Part shown: positions 5,539 through 9,921 of the stretch, in pieces
Layout: each line of letters begins with the position of its first letter
Numbering within the stretch: position 1 is the stretch's first letter
Origin: Gammaproteobacteria bacterium
GTDB taxonomy: Bacteria; Pseudomonadota; Gammaproteobacteria; UBA4575
Direction of reading: 5' to 3'
DNA: 9,921 nt
Assembly: GCA_027297825.1 (NCBI GenBank)
Contig: JAPUHH010000242.1
Span: forward strand, 1-9,921
Made by a program: the position numbers and the translations under genes
The notes under the pieces: model-generated
The model's input: only the letters and a program-made list of their open reading frames with translations
Told to the model about the DNA's origin: nothing
Database searches by the model: none

Positions 5539-5907
5539 ATGATTCAGATGCAAACTACGCTGGAAGCAGCTGACAATAGTGGTGCAAGAAAAATTATGTG
5601 CATCAAGGTGTTAGGCGGCTCTCACAGACGCTACGCCAGAATTGGAGATATTATTAAAGTTAGTATCAAAGATGCGATCCCGCGTGGAAAAGTAAAGAAA
5701 GGCGAAGTGTATAACGCCGTAGTAGTTAGAACTGCAAAAGGTGTTCGTCGTCCAGATGGGTCGTTAATTCGATTTGATAATAATGCAGCTGTATTACTTG
5801 ACGAGAAGCTTCAGCCTATTGGCACACGTATATTTGGACCCGTAACACGCGAGTTGCGTACAGAGCGTTTCATGAAAATTATTTCATTAGCGCCAGAAGT
5901 TTTGTAA
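5539..5907 (+). CDS. rplN: 50S ribosomal protein L14
   Basis: The product is 122 residues, one fewer than in E. coli. L14 lies at the subunit interface, forms bridge B8 with 16S rRNA and is the docking site of the silencing factor RsfS. The sequence is near-canonical: ADNSGARKIMCIKVLGGSHRR (about 11-31), IPRGKVKKGEVYNAVVVRT (47-65), RRPDGSLIRFDNNAAVLL (70-87), and GTRIFGPVTRELR (95-107). A strong purine-rich AAAAGGGG (5525-5532) lies 6 nt before ATG. It would be the first spc gene in E. coli, but here it follows rpsQ almost directly. A 73-nt gap to rplX follows. Confidence 0.98.
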   Translation: MIQMQTTLEAADNSGARKIMCIKVLGGSHRRYARIGDIIKVSIKDAIPRGKVKKGEVYNAVVVRTAKGVRRPDGSLIRFDNNAAVLLDEKLQPIGTRIFGPVTRELRTERFMKIISLAPEVL

Positions 5908-5980
5908 GGCTTGTGAATAAAAGATTACTGAAAATTTAAATAAATTAACTTACTCAATAACAGAATCAGATTTAGCAAAG

Positions 5981-6298
5981 ATGAATAGACTTCGTACAGG
6001 GGATGATGTGATCGTAATCGCAGGCAAAGACAAGGGCCGGCGCGGTACGGTTTTGAAAGTCATTGGTGATGGGCGAGTTGTTGTCGAAGGTATCAATATT
6101 GTTAAGAAGCATATGAAGCCTAACCCAAACGCAGGTGTTACTGGCGGTATTGTTGAGCAAGAAATGTCATTAGATGCGTCGAATGTGATGATATTCAATC
6201 CAGCTTCTAACAAGGGTGACCGAGTTGGGTATAAAATATTAGAAGATAATAAAAAAGTTCGTTATTTTAAATCAAACGGCGAAGTTGTGGATGTATAG
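5981..6298 (+). CDS. rplX: 50S ribosomal protein L24
   Basis: The product is 105 residues, against 104 in E. coli. L24 starts 50S assembly by binding the 5' part of 23S rRNA and borders the exit tunnel. The KOW motif covers about 5-33 (GDDVIVIAGKDKGRRGTVLKV), followed by VVVEGINIVKKHMKP (33-47) and GGIVEQE (55-61). No Shine-Dalgarno-like sequence lies before ATG at 5981 (TTTAGCAAAG precedes it). The frame stays open for 20 codons upstream, back to TAA at 5918, but offers only rare starts such as ATT or ATA, and the family N-terminus favours 5981. The last codons overlap the rplE ribosome binding site. Confidence 0.97.
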   Translation: MNRLRTGDDVIVIAGKDKGRRGTVLKVIGDGRVVVEGINIVKKHMKPNPNAGVTGGIVEQEMSLDASNVMIFNPASNKGDRVGYKILEDNKKVRYFKSNGEVVDV

Positions 6299-6322
6299 GA
6301 AATAAAATGGCCAGACTACAAC
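6284..6322 (+). promoter_or_regulatory. Candidate 7-bp stem enclosing the rplE start
   Basis: GTTGTGG (6284-6290) can pair with CTACAAC (6316-6322), with six Watson-Crick pairs and one G·T. The 25-nt intervening segment holds the AGGA (6297-6300) and the ATG (6307) of rplE. In E. coli, S8 represses the spc operon by binding a structure at exactly this junction that mimics 16S helix 21. I could not confirm the S8 internal-loop signature here, so the resemblance is positional and the pairing may be chance. Confidence 0.35.
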
Positions 6323-6846
6323 AATTTTATATGGAAACAGTTCGTAGCCAGCTAATGGAGAAGCTGGGCTATAAGAATATAATGCAAGTGCCACGTATTG
6401 AGAAAATCACCTTAAACATTGGTGCAGGTGAAGCAGTGCGCGATAAAAAAGTTATTGAAAAAGTTGTTCGAGATATTGAACAAATTGCCGGCCAAAAAGC
6501 TGTTGTGACTAAAGCTAGAAAGTCTATTGCTAGCTTTAGCATACGAGATGATTACCCAATTGGATGCAAAGTAACTTTACGAAAAGCAAGAATGTATGAG
6601 TTTTTAGACAGATTAATTAGCATTGCTATACCTCGTATACGTGATTTCCGTGGCATGAATGCTAAGTCTTTTGATGGTCGAGGTAATTATAGCTTAGGTA
6701 TAACTGAGCAAATCATTTTCCCAGAAATTGACTATGACAAAATTGATGCAATTCGTGGTATGGATATTGCCATTACCACATCGGCGAGAACGAATGAAGA
6801 AGCTAAGGCATTGTTAGAAGCATTTAGTTTTCCATTTAAGAAATAG
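6307..6846 (+). CDS. rplE: 50S ribosomal protein L5
   Basis: The product is 179 residues, as in E. coli. L5 binds 5S rRNA, sits in the central protuberance and contacts P-site tRNA and S13. IMQVPRIEKITLNIGAGEA (25-43), GQKAVVTKARKSIASFSIR (62-80), YPIGCKVTLR (83-92), and IPRIRDFRG (108-116) are typical, as is SFDGRGNYSLGITEQIIFPEI (121-141). AGGA (6297-6300), 6 nt before ATG, overlaps the rplX stop codon, so translation is probably coupled to L24. The rplX-rplE junction is where S8 acts as translational repressor in E. coli. Confidence 0.98.
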   Translation: MARLQQFYMETVRSQLMEKLGYKNIMQVPRIEKITLNIGAGEAVRDKKVIEKVVRDIEQIAGQKAVVTKARKSIASFSIRDDYPIGCKVTLRKARMYEFLDRLISIAIPRIRDFRGMNAKSFDGRGNYSLGITEQIIFPEIDYDKIDAIRGMDIAITTSARTNEEAKALLEAFSFPFKK

Positions 6847-6874
6847 AATTTAAGAAAAGAAAAGGCATAAGCGG

Positions 6875-7180
6875 ATGGCAAAGACATCAATGGTAGAGCG
6901 TGAGAAAAAACGTAATAAAGTGGTGCGTCGCTGTGCTACTAAGCGTATTAAGCTCAAAGCTATTGTAAAAAGCCCTACAACCAGTTACGAAGAAAAACTT
7001 GCAGCTATTTTGCAATTACAAAAATTACCTAGAAATGCAAGTCCAACACGCTTGCGTAATCGATGCAGTCTTACTGGGCGTCCTAAAGGTTTCTATCGCA
7101 AGTTTGGTTTAGGGCGAAATAAATTACGTGAAGTAGCGATGCGTGGTGATGTGCCGGGATTGGTGAAAGCAAGTTGGTAA
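6875..7180 (+). CDS. rpsN: 30S ribosomal protein S14, zinc-free long form
   Basis: The product is 101 residues, as in E. coli. S14 is a 30S head protein near the A site, contacting S3, S10 and S19. It has only two cysteines (C20 and C64) and lacks the paired CxxC motifs of the zinc-binding short form, so this is the long C-minus type found in gammaproteobacteria. LQKLPRNASPTRLRNRC (48-64) and TGRPKGFYRKFGLGRNKLRE (67-86) are the diagnostic C-terminal blocks. AAAGG (6861-6865), 9 nt before ATG, supports the start. It follows rplE by 28 nt. Confidence 0.98.
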   Translation: MAKTSMVEREKKRNKVVRRCATKRIKLKAIVKSPTTSYEEKLAAILQLQKLPRNASPTRLRNRCSLTGRPKGFYRKFGLGRNKLREVAMRGDVPGLVKASW

Positions 7181-7223
7181 TGTCGCTAGCTGTATTCGTT
7201 AAGACAAATATTAGGACAACGTT

Positions 7224-7619
7224 ATGAGTATGAATGATCCCATTTCCGATATGCTGACACGCATTCGTAATGGACAAACAGCCAGAAAAGTTATAGTGGT
7301 TATGCCTTCGTCAACAGCGAAGATAGCGATCGCAAGTGTGCTAAAAGATGAGGGTTTTATTGAAGATTATGCAGCAGAAGCAGACGGTGCCAAGTCGAAT
7401 TTATCGGTAACACTAAAATATTATATGGGTGAGCCAGTCATATCTAAACTAAAGCGAGTTAGCAGACCTGGTTTGCGGGTGTATAGAAATGCAAGCGAAT
7501 TACCAAGAGTGATAGGTGGTATGGGGGTGGCAATTGTGTCGACATCGAAAGGTGTGATGAGCGATCGTGCTGCACGTTCTGCGGGTCATGGCGGCGAAGT
7601 ATTGTGTACAGTTGAGTAA
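7224..7619 (+). CDS. rpsH: 30S ribosomal protein S8
   Basis: The product is 131 residues, against 130 in E. coli. S8 binds 16S helix 21 early in assembly of the 30S central domain, and in E. coli it represses spc-operon translation at rplE. MNDPISDMLTRIRNGQ (3-18), the family signature RVSRPGLRVYR (78-88), and the C-terminal STSKGVMSDRAAR (106-118), where the RNA-contacting STSKG loop lies, are intact. The usually conserved PSSKLK reads PSSTAK at 28-33. AGGA (7213-7216), 7 nt before ATG, supports 7224; a second ATG lies at 7230. It starts 43 nt after rpsN and ends 5 nt before rplF. Confidence 0.98.
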   Translation: MSMNDPISDMLTRIRNGQTARKVIVVMPSSTAKIAIASVLKDEGFIEDYAAEADGAKSNLSVTLKYYMGEPVISKLKRVSRPGLRVYRNASELPRVIGGMGVAIVSTSKGVMSDRAARSAGHGGEVLCTVE

Positions 7620-7624
7620 ATAAT

Positions 7625-8155
7625 ATGTCACGAATTGCAAAACAACCTATTGAAATACCAAGTGGAGTGGACATCAAGTTGCAAGGTCAACATCTTGCAG
7701 TTAAAGGTCCTATTGGTGAGATGACTATGGAAATTCATAGCGATATCAAAGTTGAACAGAAAGAAAATCTATTATGCGTAATGCTCGATGACGATTCAAA
7801 GAGCACGGCAATAGCAGGCACAATGCGATCGTTAATGAGCAACTTGGTTACAGGTGTAAGTAAGGGATTTGAGCGTAAATTAGAACTTGTTGGTATTGGC
7901 TATAGGGCGCAATTGAAAGGTAACTCTCTAAATTTAACTTTGGGATTTTCTCACCCTGTTAATTATTTAATTCCAGAGGGGATTAAAATAGAGACACCGA
8001 GTCAAACTGAAGTAGTAATTTCAGGCATAGACAAACAAAAAGTGGGTCAGGTTGCCGCAGAAATTCGGGCTTATCGTCCACCTGAACCTTATAAAGGCAA
8101 AGGTGTTAAATATTCTGACGAAAGAATAATTCGCAAAGAGGCGAAAAAGAAATAA
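7625..8155 (+). CDS. rplF: 50S ribosomal protein L6
   Basis: The product is 176 residues, against 177 in E. coli. L6 binds 23S rRNA near the sarcin-ricin loop and the factor-binding site, and is needed for late 50S assembly. The two alpha/beta repeats are visible: the N-terminal one begins SRIAKQPIEIPSGV (2-15), and the second covers about 83-176, with ELVGIGYRAQ (87-96). The signature GQVAAEIRAYRPPEPYKGKG (141-160) and VKYSDERIIRKEAKKK are complete. It begins 5 nt after rpsH without a clear ribosome binding site, so coupling to S8 translation is likely. Confidence 0.98.
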   Translation: MSRIAKQPIEIPSGVDIKLQGQHLAVKGPIGEMTMEIHSDIKVEQKENLLCVMLDDDSKSTAIAGTMRSLMSNLVTGVSKGFERKLELVGIGYRAQLKGNSLNLTLGFSHPVNYLIPEGIKIETPSQTEVVISGIDKQKVGQVAAEIRAYRPPEPYKGKGVKYSDERIIRKEAKKK

Positions 8156-8171
8156 ACAACAGTCAATAGAT

Positions 8172-8525
8172 ATGAGTAAAGCAAACCCCAGATTACGTCG
8201 TGCGCGCAAGACAAGAAGTAAAATTGCTAATTTAAAAGCACATCGCTTGTCTGTACATCGTACCCCTAAGCACATATATGCTCAGGTTATTGCGCCAACA
8301 GGTAATGAGACGATAGTAAGTGCATCTACTTTAGAAACAGATGTTCGAAGTGGATTGAAATATACCGGTAACGTTGATGCGGCCAAAGCGGTAGGGAAAC
8401 TAGTAGCGGAGCGAGCCAAAGAAAAGGGCTTGGAAAAAGTGGCCTTTGATCGATCAGGGTATAGATTTCATGGTCGCGTAAAAGCCTTAGCTGAAGCAGC
8501 ACGTGAAGCTGGTTTGAAGTTTTAG
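8172..8525 (+). CDS. rplR: 50S ribosomal protein L18
   Basis: The product is 117 residues, as in E. coli. L18 binds 5S rRNA and, with L5, helps deliver it to the central protuberance. The basic, disordered N-terminus NPRLRRARKTRSKIA (5-19) precedes HRLSVHRTPKHIYAQVIAP (about 24-42), LKYTGN (62-67), and the C-terminal AFDRSGYRFHGRVKALAEAA (91-110). ATG at 8172 lies 16 nt after rplF. No Shine-Dalgarno-like sequence is seen just upstream (CAATAGAT), a pattern shared with rplF and rpmD. Confidence 0.98.
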   Translation: MSKANPRLRRARKTRSKIANLKAHRLSVHRTPKHIYAQVIAPTGNETIVSASTLETDVRSGLKYTGNVDAAKAVGKLVAERAKEKGLEKVAFDRSGYRFHGRVKALAEAAREAGLKF

Positions 8526-8552
8526 TCGATATAACACAGGATATTATAAAAT

Positions 8553-9059
8553 ATGGCAGCTAACGAACCAGCAAGAATAACAGACGGCCTTGAAGAAAGG
8601 TTGGTTACGGTAAATCGTGTTGCAAAAGTAGTTAAAGGCGGTCGCCAGTTTGGTTTTACTGCGCTATCTGTTGTTGGGGATGGAAACGGAAAAGTAGGTA
8701 TGGGTTATGGTAAAGCGCGTGAAGTTCCACTAGCAATTCAAAAGGCAATGGAAAAGGCCCGCAAGGAACTTAAACATGTGCCGCTTAGAGATGGGACTTT
8801 GTATTACCCAGTTGTTGGATTCCATGGCGCAGCCAAAGTATTTATGAAACCAGCTTCAGTAGGTACTGGAATTATTGCTGGTGGGCCAATGCGTGCAGTA
8901 TTTGAAGTGGTTGGTGTTAAGAATGTTTTATCTAAATGCATTGGATCTAGAAACCCGATTAATGTGGTTCGAGCTACGATTAATGCACTATCCAAGATGC
9001 AATCCCCAGAGTTGATTGCTGCGAAGCGTGGTAAGACAGTAGAAGATATATTGTCATAA
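8553..9059 (+). CDS. rpsE: 30S ribosomal protein S5
   Basis: The product is 168 residues, against 167 in E. coli. S5 lies at the back of the 30S subunit, helps set decoding accuracy (ram mutations) and forms the mRNA entry tunnel with S3 and S4. The double-stranded-RNA-binding-like N-terminal domain shows RVAKVVKGGRQFGFTALSVV (22-41) and DGNGKVGMGYGKAREVP (43-59). The VKGGR loop (27-31), where E. coli spectinomycin-resistance changes fall, is of the normal sensitive type. PASVGTGIIAGGPMRAVFE (100-118) and NPINVVRATINAL (134-146) complete the family. AGGA (8538-8541) is 11 nt before ATG, at the long end of spacing. The gap from rplR is 27 nt. Confidence 0.98.
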   Translation: MAANEPARITDGLEERLVTVNRVAKVVKGGRQFGFTALSVVGDGNGKVGMGYGKAREVPLAIQKAMEKARKELKHVPLRDGTLYYPVVGFHGAAKVFMKPASVGTGIIAGGPMRAVFEVVGVKNVLSKCIGSRNPINVVRATINALSKMQSPELIAAKRGKTVEDILS

Positions 9060-9080
9060 TTATTTAGTGGTTCTTTAGAT

Positions 9081-9263
9081 ATGAGCAAGCAATTAAAAGT
9101 AACCTTAGTAAAAAGTTTAAGTGGCAGACTGGCTGCACATAAAGCGTGTGCGCTAGGCTTAGGAGTTCGACGTATTCATAGTCCTGTGACGGTAATGGAT
9201 ACGCCTGAAAATAGAGGCATGATCAATAAGATCAGCTATATGTTGAGAGTCGAAGAAGCATAA
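9081..9263 (+). CDS. rpmD: 50S ribosomal protein L30
   Basis: The product is 60 residues, one more than in E. coli. L30 is a small alpha/beta 23S rRNA-binding protein on the 50S surface and is non-essential in some bacteria. LKVTLVKSLSGRLAAHKACALGLGVRRI-like spacing is seen across 5-32, followed by DTPENRGMINKISYMLRVEE (40-59), which fits the family ending. It lies 21 nt after rpsE and 26 nt before rplO, the standard spc position. No convincing ribosome binding site precedes ATG at 9081. Confidence 0.97.
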   Translation: MSKQLKVTLVKSLSGRLAAHKACALGLGVRRIHSPVTVMDTPENRGMINKISYMLRVEEA

Positions 9264-9289
9264 TCGTATTATTAATAAAGACTAATAAA

Positions 9290-9724
9290 ATGGATCTAAA
9301 TACTCTAAAACCTGCAGCAGGAAGTCGCTCCAACCGAAAACGTGTGGGTCGTGGAATTGGTTCAGGCTTCGGAAAAACTTGTGGCCGCGGTCATAATGGT
9401 CAGCGTTCCCGCAAAGGTGGATACCGCAAAGTTGGATTTGAAGGTGGTCAAATGCCATTGCAGCGACGCTTACCTAAAATCGGTTTTCGTTCTCGTAAAG
9501 CAAAAGACACGGCAGAATTGCGTTTGCATGAGTTGGCAATCGTTAATGAAGAATTAGTAGATATCGATGCCTTGAAAGATGCAAAATTAGTCCATGCAAC
9601 CGCTAAGAAAGTGAAAGTAATTTTATCTGGAACGTTAGAATCTGCGGTAAAAACCAAAGGTTTGATGTTTACACCTGGTGCAAGAAAAGCAGTTGAAGCC
9701 GCTGGGGGAACAATAGAAGACTAA
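9290..9724 (+). CDS. rplO: 50S ribosomal protein L15
   Basis: The product is 144 residues, as in E. coli. L15 is a late assembly protein whose long basic N-terminal extension threads into 23S rRNA. The glycine- and arginine-rich stretch runs from about 11 to 62 with GRGIGSGFGKTCGRGHNGQ (20-38) and GFEGGQMPLQRRLPKIGF (49-66); the globular C-terminal part ends with GARKAVEAAGGTIED. Position 31 is Cys where E. coli has Gly (KTGGRGH). Only weak AAAGA lies upstream of ATG. The stop codon TAA overlaps the secY start by one base. Confidence 0.98.
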   Translation: MDLNTLKPAAGSRSNRKRVGRGIGSGFGKTCGRGHNGQRSRKGGYRKVGFEGGQMPLQRRLPKIGFRSRKAKDTAELRLHELAIVNEELVDIDALKDAKLVHATAKKVKVILSGTLESAVKTKGLMFTPGARKAVEAAGGTIED

Positions 9725-9921
9725 TGGCTCGTTCAGGTGCAAATACTATCGGTTCTCTTGCAGGATTAGGACAGGTTTCAGAATTACGCAAACGTTTGGT
9801 GTTTGTGTTGCTAGCGCTTATTGTGTATCGCATCGGCACCTATGTACCTGTTCCAGGAATCGATCCGAGTGCAATGGCAAGGTTTTTTGATCAGCAGAGC
9901 AGCACCATTCTGGGCATGTTT
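9724..9921 (+). CDS. secY: Protein translocase subunit SecY, N-terminal part (partial)
   Basis: The first 66 codons are present and the window ends inside the gene. SecY is the channel of the SecYEG translocon in the inner membrane, exporting unfolded proteins and inserting membrane proteins. After a short cytoplasmic start (MARSGANTIGSLAGLGQVSELRKR without a signal peptide), a hydrophobic segment at about 25-43 (VFVLLALIVYRIGTYVPVPG in register) matches transmembrane helix 1, and the following GIDPSAMARFF leads into the periplasmic loop. ATG at 9724 overlaps the rplO stop (TAATG), implying translational coupling. GAAGA at 9716-9720 lies close upstream. The rplO-secY order is standard for spc. 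Confidence 0.97.
   Translation, partial: MARSGANTIGSLAGLGQVSELRKRLVFVLLALIVYRIGTYVPVPGIDPSAMARFFDQQSSTILGMF

Noticed and set aside
5911..5940. TTGTGA and TTTAAA with 18-nt spacing upstream of rplX as a promoter
   Set aside because: Each hexamer matches consensus at only four of six positions in very AT-rich DNA, where such matches are common.
9342..9557. Second forward frame inside rplO
   Set aside because: It is an out-of-frame shadow of the fully conserved L15 gene with no recognisable product.

Overview
The window is a stretch of the str–S10–spc ribosomal-protein cluster of a gammaproteobacterium, all on the + strand. It runs from the last codons of tuf (EF-Tu), through rpsJ, rplC, rplD, rplW, rplB, rpsS, rplV, rpsC, rplP, rpmC, rpsQ, rplN, rplX, rplE, rpsN, rpsH, rplF, rplR, rpsE, rpmD and rplO, into the first 66 codons of secY. 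The gene order matches the Escherichia coli S10 and spc operons, with none missing, inserted or broken. The proteins align over nearly their full length, from memory, with gammaproteobacterial versions (long zinc-free S14, 201-residue L4, 110-residue L22). The DNA is AT-rich with many A/T third positions, which suggests an AT-rich lineage; an intracellular or Legionellales-like organism is possible, but I cannot name the genus from the sequence.

Layout: 1-60 is the tuf tail, 27 nt before rpsJ (88-402). A 229-nt non-coding gap (403-631) separates rpsJ from rplC and is the most interesting part of the window. It holds a candidate extended -10 promoter (527-535), a GC-rich discriminator and a perfect 13-bp GC-rich hairpin (548-581). 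From rplC (632) to secY (9724-) genes are packed with gaps of 2 to about 46 nt or small overlaps, except 110 nt before rpsC and 73 nt before rplX. No gap other than 403-631 exceeds 110 nt, and no intrinsic terminator is visible.

The genes work together: EF-Tu delivers aminoacyl-tRNA. The L and S proteins build the peptidyl-transferase region (L2, L3, L4, L16), the exit tunnel and its rim (L4, L22, L23, L24, L29), the 5S rRNA site (L5, L18), the decoding and mRNA-entry region (S3, S5, S8, S14, S17, S19) and the NusB-partner S10. SecY forms the membrane channel that docks at the tunnel exit. The S10 and spc units look fused here (19 nt between rpsQ and rplN). The likely transcription break is instead after rpsJ, so rpsJ may belong with the str operon and rplC may head the large unit.

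I found no mobile element, CRISPR array, tRNA, rRNA or unfamiliar gene. Most of the window is ordinary and highly conserved; the points worth a second look are regulatory or are small departures in single proteins.
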